A DNA stretch of 64,000 bases from QAND01 sp003150225. Lineage in GTDB: Bacteria > Bacillota > Clostridia > Christensenellales > QAND01. Location: assembly GCF_044357945.1 (NCBI RefSeq), contig NZ_CP076563.1, forward strand, positions 1,815,220 to 1,879,219, read 5' to 3'. This document shows, piece by piece, positions 48,833 through 57,267 of the stretch (the stretch's first letter is position 1; every line of letters starts with the position of its first letter). Under the pieces are notes generated by a model. It worked only from the letters and a program-made list of their open reading frames with translations, ran no database searches and was not told the DNA's origin. The translations under genes and the position numbers were made by a program.

Positions 48833-49924
48833 ATGGCAAATCGGGTGTACAACTTTGCGGCGGGCCCTGCGGCGATGCCCTTGCCCGTATTGGAACAGGC
48901 CGCGCGCGAACTGACGGATTGCGGCGGAACGGGAATGTCTGTAATGGAGATGAGCCATCGATCTCCGGCTTTTGAGGAGATCATTGCCAGCGCCGAAGCC
49001 GGCCTGCGCAGGTTGATGAAGATCCCCGACAACTACAAGGTGCTGTTCCTTCAGGGGGGCGCTACCTTGCAGTTTTCCATGGTGCCTTTGAACCTTTACC
49101 GGAACAGCTTTACGGCGGATTTTACCAATACCGGCTCTTGGACCAAAAAGGCCATCTCTGAGGCAAAGAAGGTAGGGAAGGTCAATATTGTGGCCTCCTC
49201 TGAGGATAAAAAATTCAACTACATTCCAGAACTGGACCGCAGCAAGCTGGATCCCAAAGCGGATTTTCTCTATATGGTAACCAACAATACCATCTATGGA
49301 ACCAAATGGCCGGAAATTCCCGAGCCGCTGCCCGGGGTGCCTTTGGCGGCGGATGCCAGCTCCAACATCCTCTCCCAGGAGATGGATGTGGAGAAGTTTG
49401 GGCTGATCTTCTTCGGTGCGCAGAAAAACGTTGGACCTTCCGGCCTTACCGTCGTCGTCGTGCGGGAGGATCTCATTGGCTTTGCGGGTCCCCAGGTACC
49501 GGTATACCTGGATTATAAGATTCAGGCGGACGCTGGATCCATGTATAACACCCCGCCCACCTTTGCCATCTATATGGCGGATCTGGTGTTTAAATGGATG
49601 GAGGAGCTGGGCGGTGTTCCCGCTATGGAGGAGCGAAACCTAGCAAAAGCGAAACTGCTCTATGATTTCATTGATAACAGCGAACTCTATACGGCTACCG
49701 TGCCCAATCCTCAGCATCGTTCCATCATGAACGTGACCTACGTCTTGAAGACCGAGGAGCTGACCAAGCAGTTTGTGGCGGACGCCGCCAAGCGGGGGCT
49801 TGTAAACCTCAAGGGACACCGCAGCGTAGGAGGCATCCGAGCGTCCATTTACAACGCGATGGATCTGGCGGGCGTGCAGGCATTGGTGGATTTCATGGCC
49901 GATTTCGAGCGGGAAAACAGGTAG
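48833..49924 (+). CDS. serC: Phosphoserine aminotransferase
   Basis: PLP enzyme converting 3-phosphohydroxypyruvate and glutamate to phosphoserine. It has 363 aa. VYNFAAGPAAMPLPVLEQA is the family N-terminus, EMSHRSPAFEEI follows, and GAQKNVGPSGLTVV contains the PLP-binding Lys; GHRSVGGIRASIYNAM ends the active site. ATG 48833 follows ggaggca. It is followed immediately by serA, the preceding enzyme of the pathway. Confidence 0.97.
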   Translation: MANRVYNFAAGPAAMPLPVLEQAARELTDCGGTGMSVMEMSHRSPAFEEIIASAEAGLRRLMKIPDNYKVLFLQGGATLQFSMVPLNLYRNSFTADFTNTGSWTKKAISEAKKVGKVNIVASSEDKKFNYIPELDRSKLDPKADFLYMVTNNTIYGTKWPEIPEPLPGVPLAADASSNILSQEMDVEKFGLIFFGAQKNVGPSGLTVVVVREDLIGFAGPQVPVYLDYKIQADAGSMYNTPPTFAIYMADLVFKWMEELGGVPAMEERNLAKAKLLYDFIDNSELYTATVPNPQHRSIMNVTYVLKTEELTKQFVADAAKRGLVNLKGHRSVGGIRASIYNAMDLAGVQALVDFMADFERENR

Positions 49925-49933
49925 GTGACGGGC

Positions 49934-51109
49934 ATGAAAAAGCGAATTGGATTGCTCAACAATATCTCCAGCATCATCTATCAGGCGTTTCCTTCCGAGC
50001 GGTTTGAAGTGGGTAAGGATTTGGAGGATCCCCAGGGGATCATCGTCCGCAGTGCAAAATGCAATGACATGGAATTTGGCCCCTCTCTGTTGGCCATCGC
50101 CCGTGCAGGCGCTGGATACAACAACATCCCAGTGGAACGTTGCAGCGAAGCGGGTATTTGTGTCTTTAATACTCCCGGCGGCAATGCCAACGCCGTTAAG
50201 GAGCTGGTGCTTTCCAGCATGATCGCAGCCTATCGTCATGTGTATGATGCCATCGACTGGGTCCGGGCAAATAAGGACCAGGAGGGCTTGGCCGATTTGG
50301 TGGAACAGGGGAAAAAACAGTTTGTCGGCCCTGAGATTCTAGGAAAGAAGCTGGGACTTGTGGGCCTGGGCGCCGTAGGTACCTTGGTTGCCAACGATGC
50401 CTATTCCCTTGGATTGGATGTTTATGGGTTTGACCCCTTTATTTCGGTGGAGGCCGCTTGGAAGCTGCGGCAGAACATCCATCGGGCTGAGAGCATCGAG
50501 GCGGTGGTTTCCCAGTGCGATATCATCTCTGTCCACGCGCCTCTGACCAAGGACACCCGGGGCATTATCGGGGAGGAGGCCTTTGCGAAGATGAAGAAGG
50601 GCGCGCTCCTGCTGAACTTTGCCCGGGCCGAGCTGGTGGATACCGAGGCTTTGCGCAAAGCCCTCAGCGATGGGACGGTGAGCACCTATGTCACCGATTT
50701 CCCCAACGATGAGAACAAGGATCTGCCCAACACCATTTTTATTCCTCATTTGGCGGCGTCTACGCCTGAGAGTGAGGAAAACTGTGCCCGAATGGCGGCA
50801 AGCCAGCTGTATGATTATCTCGCCACCGGCAATATCCGCAATTCTGTGAACCTGCCCAACTGCTCCCTGGAGCCATATGAGGGTGGGCGGATCACCTTTG
50901 TGCATACCAACACGCCCAACATGGTGGGCCAGATCACCAGCATCATCGCCAAGGGTAATGTGAATATCGCCCATATGGTGAACCGGTCCCGGGGAGATTA
51001 TGCCTACACCATGGTGGACGTGGATCAGATCATCTCCGATGAATCCGTCCGGGAGCTGGAGGCCATCCAAGGGGTTATTAAGGTGCGGGTTATCAAAAGC
51101 GCCTATTGA
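49934..51109 (+). CDS. serA: D-3-phosphoglycerate dehydrogenase
   Basis: Oxidises 3-phosphoglycerate to 3-phosphohydroxypyruvate, the first step of serine synthesis. It has 391 aa: catalytic part with ARAGAGYNNIPVE, NAD domain GKKLGLVGLGAVGTLVAND, and the catalytic His region FIPHLAASTPESEENC. A short C-terminal ACT domain (HTNTPNMVGQITSIIAKGNVNI) is present for regulation. ATG 49934 follows aggtga overlapping the serC stop. Together serC-serA make phosphoserine; serB is not in the window. Confidence 0.96.
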   Translation: MKKRIGLLNNISSIIYQAFPSERFEVGKDLEDPQGIIVRSAKCNDMEFGPSLLAIARAGAGYNNIPVERCSEAGICVFNTPGGNANAVKELVLSSMIAAYRHVYDAIDWVRANKDQEGLADLVEQGKKQFVGPEILGKKLGLVGLGAVGTLVANDAYSLGLDVYGFDPFISVEAAWKLRQNIHRAESIEAVVSQCDIISVHAPLTKDTRGIIGEEAFAKMKKGALLLNFARAELVDTEALRKALSDGTVSTYVTDFPNDENKDLPNTIFIPHLAASTPESEENCARMAASQLYDYLATGNIRNSVNLPNCSLEPYEGGRITFVHTNTPNMVGQITSIIAKGNVNIAHMVNRSRGDYAYTMVDVDQIISDESVRELEAIQGVIKVRVIKSAY

Positions 51110-51120
51110 TTAAAGCTGTA

Positions 51121-51148
51121 AAAAGAACCGCTGCGGCGGTTCTTTTTT
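51121..51148 (+). terminator. Rho-independent terminator after serA
   Basis: AGAACCGC pairs with GCGGTTCT over TGCG, followed by seven T. Confidence 0.92.
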
Positions 51149-51214
51149 TATGGAAAAGATTAGAATTGAGCTACCAATATATTAAGATAATTATGCAAAT
51201 ATTGGAATGGAGGA

Positions 51215-51819
51215 GTGCCAATAAAAAGAGCTGCGTTGTTGTTGAGCTGTCTGCTGTGCTTGAGCCTGTTTGCAGGTTGCTGCGGGGAGACGGAAAAGGC
51301 GGGGCTTGCATCCGATCCCCTTGGATATCTTGAAAAAGGAATCCTCACCATGAGTGAGAGTGAGCTGCTAAAGCTTGAAGATGACTTTGAAAAAGAAGTG
51401 GAGGATGACGGAGGAATCTCCTATATAAGACAGTTTGAAAGCGGCGAGTACAGTGGAGTTTTTTCTGTTAGCTATGAACAGGGAAAGGTGAAAAGTCTTT
51501 TTTATACGATAGGATTTGAGGAGAATGAGGGGGGAAGGCTGCATCGTATTTTAAAGATCTACTGGGAGATCTGCGAGAGCGGTATGGAAAGGAAGCTGGA
51601 GGATTCCGTTACGATGGAACGGATATGGAGTATTTTCAAATATCTGAGAAAGAGATCGATCGCTTGTGTCAGGATAAAACCACCTATCTGTACGCAATCG
51701 AGTGGCCTCATGGAACGTCTGGACAGTATGGCGAAGAGATGAGCCTGCTGCAGCTCCAATACATATCCAATGACAGCTATGCCCCTTATAGCGCAGTATT
51801 TGGATATTATATGCCCTAA
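51215..51819 (+). pseudogene. Decayed lipoprotein gene (lost start codon, frameshift)
   Basis: Reading past one frame change gives a protein paralogous to the intact lipoprotein at 51894-52511: both have a Leu-rich lipoprotein signal, DPxGYxExGxL, and a final E-I-x-R-x-C ... W-P-x-G-T-x-G-x-x-G-E block. By comparison the start codon should be at 51221, but it is ATA (ATAAAAAGA against ATGAAAAAG), 7 bases after GGAGG. The frame shifts near a run of six G (51529-51534): the N-terminal half is in one frame, RERYGKEAG and ISEKEIDRLCQ in another. GTG 51215 is too close to the ribosome site to serve. A sequencing error could explain the shift but not the ATA. Confidence 0.7.
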
Positions 51820-51836
51820 TTTATTGGCATAAAAGC

Positions 51837-51872
51837 AGAAAACAGCCCTGCAGATGCGGGGCTGTTTTCTAT
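51837..51872. terminator. Bidirectional terminator between the two paralogous lipoprotein genes
   Basis: AGAAAACAGCCC pairs with GGGCTGTTTTCT across TGCAGATGC-type loop, with T-rich flanks on both strands. Confidence 0.85.
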
Positions 51873-51893
51873 TAAACGTCTAACCGGACAACG

Positions 51894-52511
51894 CTACTGT
51901 GCTGCAGCGATCAGGTAGGAGATCCAGAAGCCTTCCGCGCCGTCAAATTCCCGGTTGGAGATCACCATGGTGGAAAACAACTCCCCATGGGCTCCCTGTG
52001 TGCCAAGAGGCCATTGTAGTACGATCTCCTGGGGGTCGGTGCTGTCACAAAAACGGAGAATCTCCTCTTCCATAGAACCGGTTATGGGAAGGTGTTCTCC
52101 AGAGGCGGGTACAAGAATGGACTCCGCAACGGCGCCATACCGCTTTTCACAATCGCTGATGAGTTCCTTGATCTTATCGGCGGCTTGCTCCTTCTGGTCA
52201 ATGTCCACATGAATGGAGTAGAAGATCTTTTCGATCCGTCCCGATGCCACGTTCAAGGACACCTCGTACCGGATTTTTTCCCAATCCACCGATTTATAGT
52301 AGATGACCCCTTCGCCAGGCTCTCCTTCGTCACGAATCAGGTTTTCATCCAGAGCGGCGGCTTGGCCTTCCTCCATGCCCAGCACCCCTTGTTCGATATA
52401 TCCGAACGGATCAGCACCGGCGGCCGGGGGAATCTTCTCCGACCCTCCGCCGCAGGCGGTTAGCATGCCCAAGCATATGAAACAACTCAGCAACAACGCA
52501 ATCTTTTTCAT
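51894..52511 (-). CDS. Lipoprotein of unknown family, intact paralogue of neighbouring pseudogene
   Basis: A 205-aa lipoprotein: MKKIALLLSCFICLGMLTAC gives a signal peptide with lipobox LTAC, followed by GGGSEK. Recognisable blocks are DPFGYIEQGVLGMEE, YGAVAESI, EEEILRFC and LQWPLGTQGAHGELFST. ATG 52511 follows GGAGGGAG; the longer frame upstream has no site. The upstream stretch is similar to that of the decayed copy, which indicates duplication with inversion, so the genes now face each other over one terminator. I do not recognise a domain. Confidence 0.75.
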   Translation of the reverse strand: MKKIALLLSCFICLGMLTACGGGSEKIPPAAGADPFGYIEQGVLGMEEGQAAALDENLIRDEGEPGEGVIYYKSVDWEKIRYEVSLNVASGRIEKIFYSIHVDIDQKEQAADKIKELISDCEKRYGAVAESILVPASGEHLPITGSMEEEILRFCDSTDPQEIVLQWPLGTQGAHGELFSTMVISNREFDGAEGFWISYLIAAAQ

Positions 52512-52676
52512 GGGGCTCCCTCCAATGGAAATATTTATCATTATTATATACTTTGATGACCGTTGTCTTTTTGGCGGAAATGCTTGAAAATCCACCTGAC
52601 TATTTGGAATTCTCAAATAAATCGGATGGATTTTCTGCGTTTACAGGCTGATTATAAAAGTATGCTTTTTAATCAA

Positions 52677-53954
52677 TCAGCGGATTTTCCGAGCTTCTAA
52701 ATAGCACCGCTTTTCATCGGCCTCCCCCAGGGAAAAGGTTTTCCGGGGAAGGGGGCCGTGCTGCCGCACATAGGGAAACAGATCCGATTTGGCGAGGGAG
52801 GGAAGTAGGAACCCCACTCCCTTTTGCGCCAACGCTCTGGTCTCAGCTTCTCCATGGATATAATCCACCCGATCCTGAGGAGAGGCGGAGAGATAGGAGG
52901 CGATGGCATCGTCCAAGATGGAAACAGCCAGTGCATCTCCGGGGTTTTCAATGGTAAGGGATCCTGCCTTGTTTCCAGCCTGATAGCCGATGGAAAGGCC
53001 GCTTTGAGGCGAGGTTCCGATTTGAAGCCGGTAACCGGCCTTCTGGATGTTTGCTGCGATGGCGGATAATGCGTCATCGGGCGTCTGTGTGAACACCACC
53101 CGGTGGATGGCCTCAAAGCCCAGGCCGGGATCGTGGAGGTTTACCAGTTCGCACATGGCGAACCGGGCGGGATGGTTTTGGCGCTCCGCCGGGGAAAGCT
53201 GGGATTTGATCCGCTCCCAATGGGCTTTGGCGGTGGCAAAGGAATGGTTGCCGTCCCCCATGGCGAACAGCATGGGGTGCGCGTCCCGCTCCTGCGCGCT
53301 GAAAAGATCGGAAAGGCCATTGAGTACGCTTTTGGATTGGGCAAAGGGAATGTGATATCCCAGAATGCTTCCCATGCCGTAGTTTAGATTTCCCTCATAG
53401 GTTGGGGCATCTCCCTTCCGCTGTTCCCACAATGGACCGATGACGGTGTCCAGAGGATCGTCAATCAGCACCATGATATGGGGCAGCTCCAGAGGAGCGT
53501 TTTCCCGTACCTTCAGCCGGGGCGGTATCCGGGATTCGATGGTGCCCTCGGTGCAGCGGATCAGAGACTGTGCGCCGGGGGTGTAATCATACCGTTCCAG
53601 GTCCAGGCCCATCACCAGCCCTTGACGGCTTCGTCCATCCGCAAAGGTGCGGCGGAGGAGAATAAAGCCCTCCGGCTGCTCCACAAGTGTGCCATCCGCA
53701 AGATACGTTTCCATGGTCTGGGTGATGGCGGCAATGCGTTGGTTGCCGTCTGGATCCTCCAGATAGCATTCAGGGAAGATCAATCTGAGGGCACTAGGGG
53801 CCTCCGATACCGACGCCTCCACCCGCTGCCAGTAGGCCCGATCGCTGGTGTATTGGTCGCAGGCGATGACACACCATTGGGCAAGGGGAATGTCCTTTCG
53901 GGGAAGCAACGCCTTTACAGGACTGACTCCCAGGCGCAGATATGCGTCCTTCAT
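52677..53954 (-). CDS. DUF1015 family protein
   Basis: A 425-aa cytoplasmic protein. CVIACDQYTSDRAYWQRV near the start, GDGNHSFATAKAHWERIK in the middle and HGEAETRALAQ near the end match the DUF1015 family, whose members are often near serine genes but whose function is not settled; the GDGNHS/AxAK block resembles an active site. ATG 53954 follows GAGGAGG by about 10 bases. It lies 4 bases downstream of the C_GCAxxG_C_C gene, so the two are an operon. The same neighbourhood (serC-serA 2-5 kb away) supports a link with serine metabolism. Confidence 0.88.
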   Translation of the reverse strand: MKDAYLRLGVSPVKALLPRKDIPLAQWCVIACDQYTSDRAYWQRVEASVSEAPSALRLIFPECYLEDPDGNQRIAAITQTMETYLADGTLVEQPEGFILLRRTFADGRSRQGLVMGLDLERYDYTPGAQSLIRCTEGTIESRIPPRLKVRENAPLELPHIMVLIDDPLDTVIGPLWEQRKGDAPTYEGNLNYGMGSILGYHIPFAQSKSVLNGLSDLFSAQERDAHPMLFAMGDGNHSFATAKAHWERIKSQLSPAERQNHPARFAMCELVNLHDPGLGFEAIHRVVFTQTPDDALSAIAANIQKAGYRLQIGTSPQSGLSIGYQAGNKAGSLTIENPGDALAVSILDDAIASYLSASPQDRVDYIHGEAETRALAQKGVGFLLPSLAKSDLFPYVRQHGPLPRKTFSLGEADEKRCYLEARKIR

Positions 53955-53958
53955 AGCG

Positions 53959-54363
53959 TTATGCCTCCTCTTTGGAAAGAACGTCTCCCACGATTTGGGC
54001 AGCAGCCCGCACATACCGGCTGCAATCCTTTTCTCCAGCACAGGGGGATGCTTTGGCCGCGGCCTTCAGTTCCCGGCAGGCAAGGGCGCCAAACCGGGCT
54101 TCAAAGGCGTCCAGCATCCGGCAGACCCGCGCCCGCACGGCGGCTTTGTCCTCTACGGGATAGCCGATTCCACCGCATAACACCATGCCAGAGGCCGCTC
54201 CGCAGAGCTCCTCCCGGCCGCCTATGCCGCCTCCGAAGCCAGAAGCAATCTGACAGGCGGTCGTCTCTTCCACCCCCAACAGATCGCTATACGCGGCGAA
54301 CACCGCATTAGAACAGCTTTGTCCGCTTTCAAACAGGTCTACGGCCTTTTGTATCCGGTCCAT
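53959..54363 (-). CDS. C_GCAxxG_C_C family protein
   Basis: A 134-aa protein. SGQSCSNAVFAAYSDLLG, then the diagnostic GREELCGAASGMVLCGG and later Cys residues (ARVCRML, ALACREL, KDCSRY) match this redox/metal-associated family named for its Cys pattern. The family is often next to redox enzymes; here the only partner is the DUF1015 gene starting 4 bases after its stop. ATG 54363 follows aaaggagga. A metal- or cluster-binding role is likely but unproven. Confidence 0.88.
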   Translation of the reverse strand: MDRIQKAVDLFESGQSCSNAVFAAYSDLLGVEETTACQIASGFGGGIGGREELCGAASGMVLCGGIGYPVEDKAAVRARVCRMLDAFEARFGALACRELKAAAKASPCAGEKDCSRYVRAAAQIVGDVLSKEEA

Positions 54364-54515
54364 ATGATCGTCCTCCTTTGCTTTGCTGCATTATAGCATG
54401 GAATCACTAGAAGAAAAATAGAAATTCCACTTTACAAGGGTTTTGTCCCTATGGTATATTCGTATCCGTAGCATGGTAGGGAACGTTTTCTCTCAAATCT
54501 TGGTAGCATGGAAGG

Positions 54516-56003
54516 ATGGTAGCAGTGCAATTTGCATTTCTAGCGGCATATGCTGTCGCGCTCGTTTTTGTATCGGTAATTTCCTTTAAACGAACCAAAA
54601 CACTGGATGATTTTCAATTGGCCGGGCGCAATGTGGGCCCTTGGCTTTCTGCGTTTGCCTATGGAACCACCTATTTTTCTGCGGTAATCTTTATCGGCTA
54701 TGCCGGAAAGCTGGGATGGAGCTTTGGCATGGCCACCGTGTGGATTGGCATTGGCAACGCCGTTATCGGCAGCTATCTAGCCTGGAAGGTGCTGGGCAAC
54801 CGCACCCGCGCTTACACCCGGCGGCTGGGGGTTTCCACCATGCCGGAGTTCTTTATGGCGCGGTATAACAGCCGCGGGCTAAAAATTCTGTCGGCTGTGG
54901 TGATCTTCGTCTTTCTGACGCCCTATTGCGCATCGGTATACCAGGGCCTGGCCTACCTGTTTGAGTCCACCTTGGGGATTCCCTTTGTGTGGTGCATGGT
55001 GGGCATGGCGGTACTGACCGCCCTCTATCTGGTGCTGGGCGGCTACATGGCCAACGTGATGAGCAATTTTGTCCAAGGCATCTGTATGGTACTGGGCGTG
55101 GGACTGATGATGTTTTGCCTATTCCGCCATATGGGAGGCGTGTCCTCTGCGGTGGAAGCGCTTCATACCATCGATCCCAATGGCACCACCCTTTTGGGCG
55201 CCAATCCTTTGGATCTCCTCTGGCTGGTGTTGATGACCAGTTTCGGGGTATGGGGCCTGCCGCAGATGGTGCAAAAGTTCTATGCCATTAAGGATCGAAA
55301 AGCGGTGAAGACAGGAACTACGGTATCCACCCTTTTCGCCCTCTTGATTGGAGGATGCGCATATCTGGCCGGCGCCTTTGGGAAGGTAATTCTCAACAAC
55401 CAGATTCCTGTGGATCCCGCTACCGGCTCCGCCAACTTCGATATGGTGGTGCCGCAGATGCTCCAGCAATCCATGCCAACCCTGGTGATGTCCTTCATCG
55501 TGGTGCTGGTATTGGCGGCGTCCATGTCCACTCTGGGATCGCTGGTCATGGTATCCTCCTCGGCCATCGCTGTGGACATGGTCAAAGGGGTATTCCGGCC
55601 CAAGATGTCGGATGACCGAGCCAAGCTTTTGATGCGGATCCTGTGCGTGGTTTTCATCGGCCTATCCCTGGCCATCGCCCTGGGGAAGGTGACTTCTATC
55701 GTGGAAATGATGTCCTTTTCTTGGGGGACGGTTTCGGGCTTCTGCCTTGGGCCATATCTTATGGGTATCGTGGGCCGGCGGGGCACCAAGGCCGGCGCCT
55801 GGGCGGGAGCAATCGCCAGCCTTGCGGTATCCCTGGTGCTGGCCTTATGGCTGGGCAGCGCCAAGGCTCCGATGACGGCTTGCATCTCCATGGCGGTATC
55901 GGTTGTGGTGACGCTGGGAGTCAGCCTATTGACCAAACACGATGGAGGAGAAATACTGCCCCTATCCCAGGAGGAGAGCCTGGCGGAGGAAGCGGCTGCA
56001 TAA
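54516..56003 (+). CDS. Sodium:solute symporter family protein
   Basis: A 495-aa carrier with about thirteen membrane helices. The first helices with TKTLDDFQLAGRNVGPWLSAFAYGTTYFSAV, read in pieces, are the SSS N-terminal block; LVLGGYMANVMSNFVQG corresponds to the GG-Y-x-A/V-x-x-T/N-D-x-x-Q family signature with the acidic residue replaced by Asn/Phe neighbours. The substrate could be proline, pantothenate or another organic solute. ATG 54516 follows ggaagg. It is monocistronic and followed by a terminator. Confidence 0.88.
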   Translation: MVAVQFAFLAAYAVALVFVSVISFKRTKTLDDFQLAGRNVGPWLSAFAYGTTYFSAVIFIGYAGKLGWSFGMATVWIGIGNAVIGSYLAWKVLGNRTRAYTRRLGVSTMPEFFMARYNSRGLKILSAVVIFVFLTPYCASVYQGLAYLFESTLGIPFVWCMVGMAVLTALYLVLGGYMANVMSNFVQGICMVLGVGLMMFCLFRHMGGVSSAVEALHTIDPNGTTLLGANPLDLLWLVLMTSFGVWGLPQMVQKFYAIKDRKAVKTGTTVSTLFALLIGGCAYLAGAFGKVILNNQIPVDPATGSANFDMVVPQMLQQSMPTLVMSFIVVLVLAASMSTLGSLVMVSSSAIAVDMVKGVFRPKMSDDRAKLLMRILCVVFIGLSLAIALGKVTSIVEMMSFSWGTVSGFCLGPYLMGIVGRRGTKAGAWAGAIASLAVSLVLALWLGSAKAPMTACISMAVSVVVTLGVSLLTKHDGGEILPLSQEESLAEEAAA

Positions 56004-56022
56004 AAAAATCTTTGGATATGGG

Positions 56023-56063
56023 AAAGGCCTGGAAGTGGCGCACTGCCTCTTCCAGGCCTTTTT
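56023..56063 (+). terminator. Rho-independent terminator after the symporter gene
   Basis: AAGGCCTGGAAG pairs with CTTCCAGGCCTT over a 13-base loop, followed by TTT. Confidence 0.85.
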
Positions 56064-56178
56064 GCAGAAATTCCGGCAAAAACGCGCTTTTGCTGGGAAA
56101 CCGTTTGAAATCCTGGCTGGCAGAAGGTATGATAGGAGCATGGAAAACGGGCGGATGCGCCCTGAAGGAGACCTTGTT

Positions 56179-56823
56179 ATGATGGATTTTGTGGCCCTGG
56201 ATTTTGAAACTGCCACTGCCTCCGTCCATTGGGCGGCCTGTTCGGTGGGGCTGGTGGATGTGCGGGAGGGCAGGATTTGGGATGAATACTATACCCTTAT
56301 CAATCCGGGCTGTGCCTTTGACTATCGCTGTGTGCGGATCCACGGCATCCAGGAGGAGGATGTGGCCGGTGCCATGGATCTCCACGGGGCCATGGCCCTG
56401 TTGCGGGAGCGGCTGGACGGCCGGGTGGTGGTGGCGCATAACGCGGCTTTTGACACCGGAGTAATGAAGTCTGCTATGGAGCGGGAAGGGGTAGAGCCCC
56501 CGGATGTCCGGGTACTGTGTACCGTGGCGGCGGCCCGGCGGGCTTTACCGGGGCTGTCCAGCTATAGTCTTTCCAAGATGATGGATTTATTGGGGGAATT
56601 CCATGCGCACAACGCCCTGGATGATGCGCGCGCCTGCGCCAACCTTCTATTGCGGTGTGCCAAAGCGTGCGGAGCCAGATCGGTGGAGGAATTGTCGGAG
56701 ACCCTTGGATTGATTCCCGGTCACTTCAACGCGCAGGAATACTATCACTGTAAGACCCGGCCGGTGAGGAAAAGGCGAACCGTCCCGTCTGCGGCCAGGA
56801 GGGAAGCAAAGGCCCTGCAATAG
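56179..56823 (+). CDS. DnaQ-like DEDDh 3'-5' exonuclease
   Basis: A 214-aa nuclease. FVALDFETATAS gives the first D-x-E (motif I), VVVAHNAAFDTGVMKSAM the second Asp (motif II), and FHAHNALDDARACANLL the His and last Asp (motif III), the complete DEDDh set. It resembles stand-alone exonuclease-domain proteins that trim DNA or RNA ends rather than the polymerase proofreading subunit. ATG 56179 follows aaggag by 8 bases. The C-terminus is basic (RPVRKRRTVPSAARREAK), possibly for nucleic acid binding. Confidence 0.9.
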   Translation: MMDFVALDFETATASVHWAACSVGLVDVREGRIWDEYYTLINPGCAFDYRCVRIHGIQEEDVAGAMDLHGAMALLRERLDGRVVVAHNAAFDTGVMKSAMEREGVEPPDVRVLCTVAAARRALPGLSSYSLSKMMDLLGEFHAHNALDDARACANLLLRCAKACGARSVEELSETLGLIPGHFNAQEYYHCKTRPVRKRRTVPSAARREAKALQ

Positions 56824-56914
56824 GGAACGGGGGACAAACGGAGGCGGATCTTACGGTTCCTTATTTCAATGAAAATCTGGGGGTCGATTCCGGCCCTTTT
56901 GCCTGGGCCCTCCC

Positions 56915-56943
56915 TTGACAAAGGGGGGGCCTTGGTATAAAAT
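56915..56943 (+). promoter_or_regulatory. Promoter TTGACA-17-TAAAAT for the T-box operon
   Basis: A consensus TTGACA (56915-56920) and TAAAAT (56938-56943) with a 17-base spacer; transcription would begin near 56950. Confidence 0.75.
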
Positions 56944-56949
56944 CCTAAA

Positions 56950-57220
56950 AACAGCAGAGAATAACCCAAAGCGTTGACGGAGAGAGGAACCTGAGATGCC
57001 CGCAAAGGGATTGCACGCCATGGACTGGGAGCGTGCATCGGAAGCAGCAGGGGAAAAACACTCCCGAGCGGCGTTGCAAACGGCGGATTTTCGCCCAGTA
57101 GTTTCGCCCGTAGGATGTACGTTACACATGAAAGCGGCCGCGTGAGCGGCAAATTTGGGTGGTACCGCGTGAGAAGTTTTTCCCGTCCCGGAAATATCTT
57201 TCTCCCCGGTGCTTTTTTAT
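56950..57220 (+). promoter_or_regulatory. T-box riboswitch leader controlling aspS-gatCAB
   Basis: The conserved T-box TTTGGGTGGTACCGCG is at 57154-57169, followed by CGGTGCTTTTTTA (57208-57220) that can pair back to GGTACCG to form a terminator. An AGAGAGG-type K-turn segment near 56980 fits stem I. T-boxes sense uncharged tRNA and relieve termination. A likely specifier is AAC at 57057-57059 (in GGGAAAAACACTCCC), which would read tRNA-Asn and fits a pathway that makes Asn-tRNA; the specifier call is by eye and GAC (Asp) is not excluded. Confidence 0.88.
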
Positions 57221-57267
57221 TGGAATCAGCCGGGCGTCAGCCAGAAGATCGAGAGGAGTGCGGCAGC

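Noticed and set aside
51529..51534. Six-G run as a phase-variation switch
   Set aside because: Six G is short for slippage, and the lost ATG start means restoring the frame would not restore the gene.
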